DNA of 64,000 nt, from contig JAFAAW010000079.1 of the NCBI GenBank assembly GCA_023426365.1, positions 62,001 through 126,000 on the forward strand. The letters are read 5' to 3'. Below the pieces are notes generated by a model, which ran no database searches, had not been told where the DNA came from, and was given only the letters and a program-made list of their open reading frames with translations. The DNA is from Pseudomonadota bacterium (GTDB lineage: Bacteria > Pseudomonadota > Alphaproteobacteria > Rhodospirillales > Magnetospirillaceae). Shown one piece after another: positions 1 to 11,198 of the stretch (the stretch's first letter is position 1; each line of letters opens with the position of its first letter). Position numbers and translations under genes: made by a program.

Positions 1-437
1 TTGCGGGGGAACGGATCGAGCGCCAGCGCCAGATGTTCCGCCACCGCCTCGCCCACGTCGATGGTGCCGTCGATGATGGGATCGGGCGGATCCTCGTCGT
101 CAAGCGACAATTCGATTTCGCCGCCCACCATGTCGGGCTCGGCCCCGCCGAACGTCAGCGAGAAATCCTCGTCCACCATCTGCGGCACGGGGTCGAGGGT
201 GACCACGCAGGTCTGCACCACCTGGGCGCTGAGATGACCGTCCACCCGGATCAGCGCGCCGCCGGCCATGGCCTTGAGGGTGACCGTCGCCGTAAGCTCG
301 TCGATGGATCGGATATCGAAACGCTTGGCCAGCGCCGCCAATTCGGCCGGCTTGGCCTTCAGCTCCAGCCGAAGGCCGGACATCGGGATCTTGTCCACCC
401 GGACGGTGCGGCTGAATTCGGACTCGACAGGGGTCAC
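1..437 (-). CDS. DUF177 (YceD-family) protein, partial
   Basis: The 3' part lies beyond the left edge; about 145 N-terminal residues are visible. The frame starts with GTG at 437 (VTPVESEFSRTVRVDKIP) and overlaps the stop of the upstream chaperone gene by 4 nt (GTGA), implying translational coupling. A Cys followed by VVTLDPVPQMVDEDFSLTF and the acidic run that comes after are typical of the YceD/DUF177 family. That family usually sits upstream of rpmF and is linked to 23S rRNA/ribosome accumulation. The family call rests on pattern similarity; the role here is inferred. No standard ATG alternative fits the upstream spacing. Confidence 0.8.
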   Translation of the reverse strand, partial: MTPVESEFSRTVRVDKIPMSGLRLELKAKPAELAALAKRFDIRSIDELTATVTLKAMAGGALIRVDGHLSAQVVQTCVVTLDPVPQMVDEDFSLTFGGAEPDMVGGEIELSLDDEDPPDPIIDGTIDVGEAVAEHLALALDPFPR

Positions 438-970
438 GGGGTGGCCTCCGGCAGCAGGAACGACACCTTCCCCTCACATAGGGCGGCACCGTCCAGGCTG
501 TCGAGATGGATCAATTGCCGGCGCACCTGGGCGGCCAGACCGGCGGGGTCGCCGGCACCGGTTTCGCCCGACTGGTAGACGTTGCGTTCGAGCGCCGCGG
601 CCATGGCGGCATCGCCCTCCGCCAGCGCCTTGTCATAGGCGCCGGCCCGGCCATAGAACGCCTCGGCCATGTTCAGCACCCGCTTGCCCACGCGCAGGTC
701 GGTCACCCCCATTTCGCGCAGGTTGCGGTCCATGTCGGCGAACATCAGTTCGACCATGGCCTGGGCGACCGGCTCGCCCCCCACCTGGGTCAGGCGGCGC
801 ATGACCATCCACACATGCAGGATGATCATGTCGTAGCGCCCCTCGAGCGTGTCCGGCACCCCGAAACGGGTGTAGTAGACCGGCTGGCGGGCCTGGGTCA
901 CCGAGGCGATGTAGAGGTCCGATGCGGCCTGCTCGCGCCGGCGGCGTTCAGTGAAGCGACGAAACAGCAT
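434..970 (-). CDS. Ubiquinol-cytochrome c chaperone family protein (CBP3/UQCC1-like)
   Basis: A 178-residue soluble protein starting MLFRRFTERRRREQAASDLY. Its central segment (YTRFGVPDTLEGRYDMIILH, then MRRLTQVGG and LMFADMDRNLREMGVTDLRVGK) matches the bacterial members of the ubiquinol-cytochrome c chaperone family, related to mitochondrial Cbp3/UQCC1, which assists cytochrome b assembly into complex III. The length is usual for alphaproteobacterial members. It is the first gene of a two-gene leftward unit with the DUF177 gene (4-nt overlap). It is divergent from bamE, with a 136-bp shared upstream region. The function is by family; nothing in this window confirms it. Confidence 0.85.
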   Translation of the reverse strand: MLFRRFTERRRREQAASDLYIASVTQARQPVYYTRFGVPDTLEGRYDMIILHVWMVMRRLTQVGGEPVAQAMVELMFADMDRNLREMGVTDLRVGKRVLNMAEAFYGRAGAYDKALAEGDAAMAAALERNVYQSGETGAGDPAGLAAQVRRQLIHLDSLDGAALCEGKVSFLLPEATP

Positions 971-1106
971 ATGATACGTTCCCGAGGATTTGCCCCGGCC
1001 TTCCTAGGCGGTGCGGATCGTTGACAATGCCGCGCCAGGGGGTGCAATGTTGGCCCACACTTTGGCTCCCGAGCCAGCTTCCGTCAATGCCTCGGCTTCG
1101 ACCCGG

Positions 1107-1574
1107 ATGAACATCCTGCTGCGCCCCACTCCCCTCGCCTTCGCTCTTGCGCTGTCCCTGTTCGCGGGCGCCTGCACGCCCTCGGTGGATTTGCGCGGCA
1201 ATCTGCCCATGCCGGAGAACCTGGCGCAAATCCAGCCCGGCAAGACCACCCGTGACGAGGTGCAGGTCCTGCTCGGCACGCCCTCCACCACCGCCGCCTT
1301 TGGCGAGGAAAGCTGGCAATACATCTCGGCCCGCACCGAGACTACCGCCTTTTTCAAGCCGGAGGTCAAGGAGCGCAAGGTGGTATCCATCTCGTTCGAC
1401 CGCTCCGGCGTGGTCAAGGAAGTGGTCGAGCGCGGCCTGGAGGATGGCATCCAGGTCCAGGCCGTCCAGCGCGAGACCCCGACCGCGGGCAAGGAGCTGA
1501 GCATCCTGGAACAATTGGTGGGCAACATCGGCAAGTTCTCGAAGGATGCCAAGGGGCCGGGCAGCGGCCCGTAA
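1107..1574 (+). CDS. bamE: Outer membrane assembly lipoprotein BamE (SmpA/OmlA)
   Basis: A 155-residue lipoprotein. The ATG at 1107 (MNILLRPTPLAFALALS) was chosen because it begins directly with a signal peptide; the frame is open further upstream, but that stretch has no signal character. The lipobox-like FAGAC puts the lipidated cysteine at residue 23. The core NLAQIQPGKTTRDEVQVLLG followed by GEESWQYIS is the BamE fold signature (SmpA/OmlA domain, roughly residues 35-110). BamE is an accessory lipoprotein of the BAM complex that inserts beta-barrel proteins. The lipobox is slightly off consensus (Ala at -3). A hairpin terminator follows at 1614-1639. Confidence 0.9.
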   Translation: MNILLRPTPLAFALALSLFAGACTPSVDLRGNLPMPENLAQIQPGKTTRDEVQVLLGTPSTTAAFGEESWQYISARTETTAFFKPEVKERKVVSISFDRSGVVKEVVERGLEDGIQVQAVQRETPTAGKELSILEQLVGNIGKFSKDAKGPGSGP

Positions 1575-1613
1575 CCCTCCCCTCCCGCCATTCATTGCGG
1601 ACACGGAAAAAGA

Positions 1614-1639
1614 AAACCCCGGCCCAGCGGCCGGGGTTT
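1614..1639. terminator. Bidirectional rho-independent terminator between bamE and hppA
   Basis: The 11-bp stem AAACCCCGGCC / GGCCGGGGTTT has a CAGC loop. It is flanked by an A-rich run on the left and TTTCCTTTT on the right, so it can stop bamE (rightward) and hppA (leftward). Confidence 0.85.
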
Positions 1640-1739
1640 CCTTTTAGGGGTGCCGGGCACGCCAGGGCGTGCGCCGGACCAAATCGGAACCGGGCCATCT
1701 GGCGCCCTGTCCGGCGCCCGATGGCCTGGCCTTGGCGGA

Positions 1740-3821
<2,082 letters not shown>

Positions 3822-3981
3822 TGTGTCTTTATCCCCTGAGCAGCTTTATTGACTTTCGCGCCTCGCTCTTCCGTCCGGCGAAAACTGCTGGTTGGCTGAG
3901 AGGACAACGCAAGCACCAAAAAAGTTGCCAGAAGACTCTGGGCGATGCAATGAATTGATCGCCAGATTATGCCTTTATGGT

Positions 3982-4019
3982 AATTATCCTCTCATCCCAT
4001 TTGGATAATTGGGATAATT
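3982..4019. repeat. Three copies of GGATAATT in an AT-rich gap upstream of hppA
   Basis: AATTATCC at 3982-3989 is the inverted form. GGATAATT occurs at 4003-4010 and again at 4012-4019, directly abutting (9-bp period). The local sequence is AT-rich, unlike the surrounding coding DNA. It sits 160-200 bp upstream of the hppA start, so an operator or activator site is possible. No known regulator motif was recognised. Confidence 0.4.
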
Positions 4020-4061
4020 CCAAAATTATGATTGTTCCGTGCGAAAGTTTCGCCTGCTCAT

Positions 4062-4532
4062 TCACTTGAGCGACGACTGCTCGATGGTGACGTCCTTGAC
4101 CCATCCGGGGACCAGCACCTTGTCGCACACGACCAGCAAACGGCGCCGCAAAACCGCGTGATCCAGGCTGGAACTGTCCCGCAAATGGTACGGCAGAAAC
4201 GCCATCATGTCTTCCAGAAAGGCATTTTGCAGGCGCGGCAAATTCTGTGCGACGATTTCCTTTTTCTCGAAAGGAACTTCCAGCCGCAAAATCATTTCCG
4301 CCTGCTTGCGCACCTCACGGTCCTGCACCACGGGCACGATCAGCAGGCCGAAATCCACATAGGACGGCGGAGTCACGACCGGCGCGGCGGTGCCCTCCCC
4401 CTTGGGCGCCGGGGCGTTGCCGATCAACTGGTTGAAGCGGTCAAGCGGGTCGATGCCCCAGAAGTAAAGACCGCCGATGATGGCGCCCACCATCATCAGA
4501 AACGCGACAACCATGAAGATCAGACGAATCAC
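4062..4532 (-). CDS. FliL-like single-pass membrane protein
   Basis: A 156-residue protein with one N-terminal membrane anchor (about residues 4-25, MIRLIFMVVAFLMMVGAIIG), a Pro/Ala linker and a periplasmic domain. The pattern in that domain (YVDFGLLIVPVVQDREVRKQ, a long helix, then a LRRRLLVVCDKVLV segment) resembles the FliL/stomatin-like fold. FliL proteins sit at the flagellar stator. No flagellar genes adjoin it; it overlaps thiL by 4 nt (ATGA). The motAB stator genes lie about 29 kb away in this window. The FliL assignment is tentative; an unrelated anchored periplasmic protein is possible. Confidence 0.6.
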   Translation of the reverse strand: MIRLIFMVVAFLMMVGAIIGGLYFWGIDPLDRFNQLIGNAPAPKGEGTAAPVVTPPSYVDFGLLIVPVVQDREVRKQAEMILRLEVPFEKKEIVAQNLPRLQNAFLEDMMAFLPYHLRDSSSLDHAVLRRRLLVVCDKVLVPGWVKDVTIEQSSLK

Positions 4533-5539
4533 GCGCCGGCCCCCGGCTCCGTTGCGCTGAAATGCCGCCAGCCGCCACGGGCCAGCGCCATCGGCCGCCC
4601 CTGGGCATCGCGTACCACCACGCCCTGGCCCGGGGCCATGGCGCCGATGGCGGTGACCGCCACCCCGGTTCTGGCCGACAGGGCCAAAATGGCCTCGCCG
4701 GCCGCGGCCGGGGCGGTGAACAGCAATTCGTAATCATCGCCGCCCGTCAGCACACTGGCAAGCAGCGATTGGTCGGCCGCCACCGCGGCCGCCGCCGCCG
4801 CCGACAGCGGCACGCGCGCGGCCTCGATTTCCGCTGCCAGGCCGGAGGCACGGCACAGATGGCCGAGATCCTGAACCAGGCCGTCAGACACGTCCATACC
4901 CGCATGGGCCAGCCCTGGCAGCTCCTGCCCCAGCCCCACGCGGGGGAGCGGCAGGCGATAGCGGTCCGCCAGGAAGGTCGCGTGCTCTGGCGCGAGTTGC
5001 GGCCACCCGTCGCGCGCTGCCCGCAGGCCCAGGGCGCCGTCGCCGATGGTGCCGCTGACCCAGATCACGTCGCCGGCCTGCGCGCCCGAACGCAGTATCG
5101 CGCGCCCCTTCCCCACCTTTCCGAGGGCGGTCAGTGTCAGGGTCAGCGGCCCTGGGGTCGAAACGGTGTCGCCGCCGATCAGGGCGACACCGAACGCGCG
5201 CGCGTCCTCAGCCAATCCCCGGCCGAACCCGCGCAGCCACTCCATCGCGGTCCCATGCGGAAAGGCGGCCGCCAGCAGCACGGCAAAGGGGCGCGCGCCC
5301 TTTGCGGCCAGATCGGACAGGTTGACGCGCATCAGCTTGCGCGCCACCAGGTCCGGCGGGTCGTCAGGCAGGAAATGAACCCCCGCCACCATGGCATCCA
5401 TGGTGACGGCGGTTTCATGATCGGGATCGGAGGACAGCAGCGCGACGTCGTCGCGAAGATCGAGCGCGCCCGGATAAGAGCGCGCCAGCGGCGCGAACAG
5501 TTCGGCGATCAGTTCGAACTCGTCGGGGGCGCCGCTCAA
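4529..5539 (-). CDS. thiL: Thiamine-monophosphate kinase
   Basis: A 336-residue cytosolic enzyme that phosphorylates thiamine monophosphate to thiamine diphosphate using ATP, the last step of cofactor synthesis. The sequence shows the PurM/ThiL-type ATP-binding fold: FELIAELFAPLARSYPGALD, DDVALL, TMDAMVAGVHF, a conserved NLSDLAAKGARP segment and GGDDYELLF near the C terminus. The start MSGAPDEFELIAEL agrees with family N termini. It follows nusB by 11 nt and overlaps the FliL-like gene by 4 nt. The nusB-thiL adjacency is common in proteobacteria. Confidence 0.96.
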   Translation of the reverse strand: MSGAPDEFELIAELFAPLARSYPGALDLRDDVALLSSDPDHETAVTMDAMVAGVHFLPDDPPDLVARKLMRVNLSDLAAKGARPFAVLLAAAFPHGTAMEWLRGFGRGLAEDARAFGVALIGGDTVSTPGPLTLTLTALGKVGKGRAILRSGAQAGDVIWVSGTIGDGALGLRAARDGWPQLAPEHATFLADRYRLPLPRVGLGQELPGLAHAGMDVSDGLVQDLGHLCRASGLAAEIEAARVPLSAAAAAAVAADQSLLASVLTGGDDYELLFTAPAAAGEAILALSARTGVAVTAIGAMAPGQGVVVRDAQGRPMALARGGWRHFSATEPGAGA

Positions 5540-5550
5540 CGGGGCGTCCC

Positions 5551-6048
5551 TCAGGTCGGACGCGCGCCGTCACCCTCGAATTCGTCGGCGCGCAGCACGC
5601 GGGCGATCTTGTCCAGCACCGCATTGACCATCTTGGGTTCCGGGCCGGCATAGAAGGCGTGGGCCACGTCGACGAATTCGGTGATGACGACACGGGCCGG
5701 GGTCTGCGGCCGCGCCTTCATCTCGAAGGCACCGGCGCGCAGGATGGCGCGCAACACGGATTCCAGGCGATCCACCGTCCAATCGCGCGACAGCGCGTGG
5801 CCGATCATCTCATCCAGCAATTCGCCTTCGGCGGTGGCGCCGCGCACCAGCAGCGTCACCAGCTCGCCGTCGGGCGTCGCCAATTTGGACGGCTCGTCAT
5901 CCTCCTGGCGCTGGCGGAACTCGTCGATCGCCTGCTCGGCGGTGACGCCGGTGATCTCCATGGAATACAGCGCCTGCACCGCGGCCAGACGGGCGGCGGA
6001 ACGGCGGGTGGCATTGGGATTGGGCTTACGCACTTGGGTTTTGCTCAC
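5551..6048 (-). CDS. nusB: Transcription antitermination factor NusB
   Basis: A 165-residue all-helical RNA-binding protein. With NusE (S10) it binds boxA and supports antitermination of rRNA operons. The typical ARLAAVQALYSMEITG start of the fold, the central LESVLRAILRAGAFEM and the C-terminal RVVITEFVDVAHAFY with PKMVNAVLDKIAR are present. It overlaps ribH by 4 nt (6045-6048), the widespread ribH-nusB coupling. The extra N-terminal basic tail (residues 1-14) is common in alphaproteobacteria. Confidence 0.96.
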   Translation of the reverse strand: MSKTQVRKPNPNATRRSAARLAAVQALYSMEITGVTAEQAIDEFRQRQEDDEPSKLATPDGELVTLLVRGATAEGELLDEMIGHALSRDWTVDRLESVLRAILRAGAFEMKARPQTPARVVITEFVDVAHAFYAGPEPKMVNAVLDKIARVLRADEFEGDGARPT

Positions 6049-6503
6049 CGGGAAAGTTTCAGGGCGCGCTTGAGATCAAGCATGCGAAGGCAGGCGCGCG
6101 CCGCCTGCCCGCCCAGGTTCTTGCGGGCGGGATCGGCGCGGTTGAGGGCTTGCGCCTCGTTGTGGACGGTCAGCACCCCGCTGCCCAGGGCCAGATGGCG
6201 GCGGGTCGCCACCTCGCTGCAGCCGTTGACGCAGGCGGTGGAGACATGGTGGTAGTGGTCGCTTTCCCCGCGGATGGCGGTTCCCAGCACGACGAAACCG
6301 TCATAGCGGATGTCGGCGGTGCCCATCTCCTGGGCGGCGGCGTACATCTCCAGCGCGGCCGGCAGTTCCAGCACGCCCGGAATGGTCACCGTGTCCCACT
6401 GGGCACCGGCCGCTTCCAGCGCCTGGGTGGCACCGGCCAGCAGCATGTCGGCCAGATGGTCGTAGAAGCGCGCCTCGATGATCAGAACGCGGGTATCGCT
6501 CAT
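6045..6503 (-). CDS. ribH: 6,7-dimethyl-8-ribityllumazine synthase
   Basis: A 152-residue lumazine synthase. It condenses 5-amino-6-ribitylaminouracil with 3,4-dihydroxy-2-butanone 4-phosphate, the penultimate riboflavin step. The motifs are RVLIIEARFYDHLADMLLAGA near the N terminus, GVLELPAAL, and VVLGTAIRGESDHYHHVSTA, which holds the phosphate-binding and catalytic His region. The C-terminal ARKNLGGQAARACLRMLDLK is conserved. The length matches the icosahedral or pentameric enzymes. It lies between the ribB-like gene (18-nt gap) and nusB (overlap). Confidence 0.96.
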   Translation of the reverse strand: MSDTRVLIIEARFYDHLADMLLAGATQALEAAGAQWDTVTIPGVLELPAALEMYAAAQEMGTADIRYDGFVVLGTAIRGESDHYHHVSTACVNGCSEVATRRHLALGSGVLTVHNEAQALNRADPARKNLGGQAARACLRMLDLKRALKLSR

Positions 6504-6521
6504 AATCTGGTCCTCTCTGGC

Positions 6522-7640
<1,119 letters not shown>

Positions 7641-7644
7641 CGGA

Positions 7645-8238
7645 TTATTCCCTTTCCAGAAGGCGCGCAACATACCGCGCAAGCATGTCGATTTCCATAT
7701 TCACGCGGTCGCCTTCGCGCAGCCCGCCAAAAGTGGTCACCGCCTGGGTATGGGGAATGACGTTGACGCCGAACAGGCGCCTGTCAACCTCATTGACGGT
7801 CAGCGAGACGCCATCCAGCGCCACCGATCCCTTGGGGGCGACAAATTTGGCCAGGTCCGCCGGCGCCTCGAAGGTGAAGCGCAGGGATTCGTTCTCGGGC
7901 CGGATCGACACCACGCGGGCGACGCCGTCCACATGGCCGGACACGATGTGGCCGCCCAATTCGTCACCGACCTTGCAGGCCCGTTCCAGGTTGACGCGGG
8001 TGCCCACCTGCCAGTCGCCCAGGGTGGTCTTGGACAGGGTTTCCGCCGAGGCCTGGATCACATAGGACTCGCCCGCCTTCTCGATCACGGTCAGGCAGAC
8101 GCCGTTATGGGCGATGGAGGCGCCGATATCCACCCCGGCCAGATCGTAACGGGTCGCGACCTCGAACCGGGCGTCCTGGCCCTGATCCCGCGCAACCCGG
8201 CGCACTTCACCCAAATCGGTGACGATGCCAGTGAACAT
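7645..8238 (-). CDS. ribE: Riboflavin synthase, alpha subunit
   Basis: A 197-residue enzyme that dismutates two ribityllumazine molecules into riboflavin and the diaminouracil precursor. It has the two internally homologous lumazine-binding domains: MFTGIVTDLGEVRRV with IAHNGVCLTVIEK in the first (about 1-90), and GGHIVSGHVDGVARV with VSLTVNEVDRRLFGVNVIPHT in the second (about 95-190). The trimer-forming C-terminal helix is present. The downstream ribB start is within 5 nt of its stop. Confidence 0.97.
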   Translation of the reverse strand: MFTGIVTDLGEVRRVARDQGQDARFEVATRYDLAGVDIGASIAHNGVCLTVIEKAGESYVIQASAETLSKTTLGDWQVGTRVNLERACKVGDELGGHIVSGHVDGVARVVSIRPENESLRFTFEAPADLAKFVAPKGSVALDGVSLTVNEVDRRLFGVNVIPHTQAVTTFGGLREGDRVNMEIDMLARYVARLLERE

Positions 8239-8251
8239 CGGCCCGCACTCC

Positions 8252-9343
8252 TCAGATTTTCTTATAGATTTCCATCACATCTTCGGCGATCGGGCACACC
8301 TCGACCCGCTCGAAACGCGGGGTCTGCCCCAGATGATCCACACCGAACCCGACAGCCGCCGGCAATCCGTCGCCACCCATCATGCGGGCAGCGCGGAACC
8401 AAACAAGGCGGTCCACCAGCCCCGCGCGCAGCAGGCCGGCGGCCAGATGGGCGCCCCCTTCCACCAGCACGCGGGTAACACCGCTTTCGGCCAGCGCGGT
8501 CAGCGCGGCGTGCAGATCGATGGCGTGGTCGGCGCCCTCGGGCAGTTCCACCACATCGACGCCGGCGTCGCGGAACGCGGAAATCCGCTCCGGGGCGCCG
8601 CCGTCCAACGTCAGCAGCCAGGTGGGGATCTCGTTGGCGGTCATCACCAGCCGGCTGGTCAGCGGCAGGCGCATGCGCCCGTCCACGATCACCCGAACCG
8701 GCGAGCGGTCCTCCAATCCCGGCAAACGGCAGGTCAGTTCCGGGTCGTCCACCAGGGCGGTGCCGCTGCCGACCATGATCACGTCGTTTTCGGCCCGCAG
8801 CAGGTGGCTGGCCTGGCGCGCGCCCGCGCCCGTGATCCATTTGCTTTCGCCGGAATGGGTCGCGATGCGGCCGTCCAGCGTGGTCGCCAGCTTGAGGGTG
8901 ACCAGCGGGTGGCGCTCACGCTGCGTGAGGAAAAATCCGGCGTTCAACTCGCGCGCCTCGTCGGCGCAGACGCCCAGCCTGACCTCGATCCCGGCCTGGC
9001 GCAGCAGCTCGAACCCGCGCCCGGACACCCGCGGGTCGGTGTCCTCGATGGCGGCGACCACGCGGGCGACGCCGGCCTGGATCAGCGCCTCGGCGCAGGG
9101 CGGGGTCTTGCCGTGATGGGAGCAGGGTTCCAGCGTCACATAGGCGGTGGCGCCGCGCGCGGCCTCGCCCGCCATGGCCAGCGCCTCGGTCTCGGCATGG
9201 GGGCGGCCGCCCGGCTGGGTCCAGCCCCGGCCGACCACGCGCCCCTCCTTGACGAGCACGCAGCCCACGGCCGGGTTGGGCCACACGCTGCCCAAGCCCC
9301 GCCGGGCCAGGCCCAGCGCGGCGCGCATGTGGGCGCGGTCCAT
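8252..9343 (-). CDS. ribD: Bifunctional diaminohydroxyphosphoribosylaminopyrimidine deaminase / uracil reductase
   Basis: A 363-residue two-domain enzyme for the second and third riboflavin steps. The deaminase domain (about 1-145) has HAE (His49, Glu51) and PCSHHGKTPPC (Cys74, Cys83), the zinc and catalytic residues. The reductase domain follows, with LKLATTLDGRIA, GSGTALVDDPELTCR and a C-terminal LVEGGAHLAAGLL. The ATG at 9343 (MDRAHMRAALGLARRG) was chosen over an upstream ATG because it follows AAGGGCG and avoids overlap with nrdR; the upstream extension has no family similarity. It is 13 nt from ribE. Confidence 0.96.
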   Translation of the reverse strand: MDRAHMRAALGLARRGLGSVWPNPAVGCVLVKEGRVVGRGWTQPGGRPHAETEALAMAGEAARGATAYVTLEPCSHHGKTPPCAEALIQAGVARVVAAIEDTDPRVSGRGFELLRQAGIEVRLGVCADEARELNAGFFLTQRERHPLVTLKLATTLDGRIATHSGESKWITGAGARQASHLLRAENDVIMVGSGTALVDDPELTCRLPGLEDRSPVRVIVDGRMRLPLTSRLVMTANEIPTWLLTLDGGAPERISAFRDAGVDVVELPEGADHAIDLHAALTALAESGVTRVLVEGGAHLAAGLLRAGLVDRLVWFRAARMMGGDGLPAAVGFGVDHLGQTPRFERVEVCPIAEDVMEIYKKI

Positions 9344-9362
9344 GTCGGCGCTGGCGCCCTTA

Positions 9363-9827
9363 TCAGTCGTCGTGGCTGCCACCCACCATCTTTCCCAAGA
9401 AGTCCTCGAAGTCCTTGGCTTCGCGGAAATTGCGGTAAACCGAGGCGTAACGGACATACGCGACCTTGTCCAGGTCCATCAGCACGTCCATCACCAGCTC
9501 GCCGATGTACTTCGAGGGCACCTCGTTCTCGCCCATGCTTTCCAGGCGGCGATGGATGCCGTTGGCGATGCGCTCGATCTGCTCTTCATCGACGGGGCGC
9601 TTGCGCAACGCGATGCGCAGCGATTTGACCAGCTTCTCGCGATCGAACGGGATGCGCTCGCCGTCCTTCTTGATGACCACCAAGTCGCGGATCTGCACAC
9701 GTTCGAAGGTGGTGAAACGCGAACCGCAGGCCGGGCACGAGCGCCGGCGGCGGATCGCCGAATTGTCTTCGGTCGGCCGCGAATCCTTTACCTGGGTATC
9801 ATCGTGACCACAGAACGGACAACGCAT
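9363..9827 (-). CDS. nrdR: Transcriptional repressor NrdR
   Basis: A 154-residue regulator of ribonucleotide reductase operons. The N-terminal zinc ribbon (CPFCGHDDTQVKDSRP ... CPACGSRFTTFE) binds NrdR boxes. The ATP-cone domain (VVIKKDGERIPFDREKLVKS) senses ATP/dATP. The length and motif spacing are exactly as in the family. It sits between glyA and ribD, an order common in proteobacteria. No nrd genes are in the window. Confidence 0.97.
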   Translation of the reverse strand: MRCPFCGHDDTQVKDSRPTEDNSAIRRRRSCPACGSRFTTFERVQIRDLVVIKKDGERIPFDREKLVKSLRIALRKRPVDEEQIERIANGIHRRLESMGENEVPSKYIGELVMDVLMDLDKVAYVRYASVYRNFREAKDFEDFLGKMVGGSHDD

Positions 9828-9850
9828 CGAATTTCCCCCTAGACGCGAGT

Positions 9851-9882
9851 GCGGGGCCGCCTCCCCCTCGAGGCGGCCCCGC
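9851..9882. other. 13-bp hairpin in the glyA-nrdR gap
   Basis: GCGGGGCCGCCTC pairs perfectly with GAGGCGGCCCCGC around a 6-nt loop. No T-tract follows in the leftward (transcribed) direction, so it is more likely an mRNA-stability or partial-attenuation element than a full terminator. Confidence 0.5.
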
Positions 9883-9890
9883 CCACCCAG

Positions 9891-11168
9891 TTACGAGTAG
9901 ATGGGGAAGCGGCGGCACAGCTCCGCCACTTCAGCCCGGGCCTTGGCCTCGGCGGCCGAGTTATCGTCGGGATTGGCGGCCAGCCCGTCCAGCACGTCGC
10001 CGATCAGCTCGCCCACCTTCTTGAACTCCTCGACACCGAAGCCGCGGGTGGTGGCGGCCGGGGTGCCCAGGCGGATGCCCGAGGTGATGGTCGGCTTTTC
10101 GGGGTCGAACGGGATGCCGTTCTTGTTGCAGGTCATGCCGGCGCGCTCCAGGCTGGCCTCGGCGGCCTTGCCGGTCAGCTTCTTGGGACGCAGGTCCACC
10201 AGCATCAGGTGCGAATCGGTGCCGCCCGAGACGATGGCGAGGCCACGGCGGACCAGGGTCTCGGCCAGCGCCCGGGCGTTGGCGACCACCTGACCGGCAT
10301 AAGCCTTGAACTCGGGCTGCAGCGCTTCGCCGAAGGCCACCGCCTTGCCGGCGATGACGTGCATCAGCGGGCCGCCCTGGATGCCCGGGAAGATGGCCGA
10401 GTTGATCTTCTTCGCGATCGCCTCGTCATTGGTCAGGATCATGCCGCCGCGCGGACCGCGCAGGGTCTTGTGGGTGGTGGTGGTCACCACATGGGCGTGC
10501 GGGAACGGGTTAGGGTACTGGCCACCGGCCACCAGGCCGGCGAAGTGCGCCATGTCCACCATGAACAGCGCGCCCACCTCGTCGGCGATCTTGCGGAAGC
10601 GGGCGAAATCGATGACGCGCGGATAGGCCGAACCGCCGGCGATGATCAGCTTCGGCTTATGCTCCTTGGCGAGCTGCTCGACCTCGTCGAAATCCACCAG
10701 CGCATCCTGGAGACGCACGCCGTACTGCACGGCCTTGAACCACTTGCCCGACTGGTTGGGGGCGGCGCCGTGGGTCAGGTGGCCGCCGGCGGCAAGCGAC
10801 ATGCCCATGATGGTGTCGCCGGGCTGCACCAGGGCCATGAACACGCCCTGATTGGCCTGCGAACCCGAGCTGGGCTGGACGTTGGCGAACTGGCAGCCGA
10901 ACAGCTTGCAGGCGCGGTCGATGGCCAGTTGCTCGACCACGTCCACGTATTCGCAGCCGCCGTAATAGCGCTTGCCCGGATAACCCTCGGCGTACTTGTT
11001 GGTCAGCACCGAGCCCTGCGCCTCAAGCACCGCGCGCGAGACGATGTTCTCGGAGGCGATCAGCTCGATCTGGTCCTGCTGGCGCTTCAGCTCCTTGGAG
11101 ACGGCGGCGAAGACGTCGGCGTCGCGCTCGGCCAGCGAAGTGCTAAAAAAGGTTTCGGTCGCGGTCAT
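9891..11168 (-). CDS. glyA: Serine hydroxymethyltransferase
   Basis: A 425-residue PLP enzyme that interconverts serine and glycine with tetrahydrofolate and feeds the one-carbon pool. It shows LIASENIVSRAVLEAQGSVLTNKYAEGYPGKRYYGGCEYVD near the N terminus, SGSQANQ, VDMAHFAGLVA and VVTTTTHKTLRGPRGG, with the Schiff-base lysine at 234. The length is standard. It lies 30 nt downstream of rpiB in the same leftward run and is separated from nrdR by a strong hairpin. Confidence 0.98.
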   Translation of the reverse strand: MTATETFFSTSLAERDADVFAAVSKELKRQQDQIELIASENIVSRAVLEAQGSVLTNKYAEGYPGKRYYGGCEYVDVVEQLAIDRACKLFGCQFANVQPSSGSQANQGVFMALVQPGDTIMGMSLAAGGHLTHGAAPNQSGKWFKAVQYGVRLQDALVDFDEVEQLAKEHKPKLIIAGGSAYPRVIDFARFRKIADEVGALFMVDMAHFAGLVAGGQYPNPFPHAHVVTTTTHKTLRGPRGGMILTNDEAIAKKINSAIFPGIQGGPLMHVIAGKAVAFGEALQPEFKAYAGQVVANARALAETLVRRGLAIVSGGTDSHLMLVDLRPKKLTGKAAEASLERAGMTCNKNGIPFDPEKPTITSGIRLGTPAATTRGFGVEEFKKVGELIGDVLDGLAANPDDNSAAEAKARAEVAELCRRFPIYS

Positions 11169-11198
11169 CGGGGTTCTTTCGTCAGGTCGGGGATGGGA

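Noticed and set aside
7645..9343. FMN riboswitch for the riboflavin genes
   Set aside because: Gene spacing in this run is too short for an RFN element and no conserved RFN segments were seen upstream of ribD, ribE or ribB.
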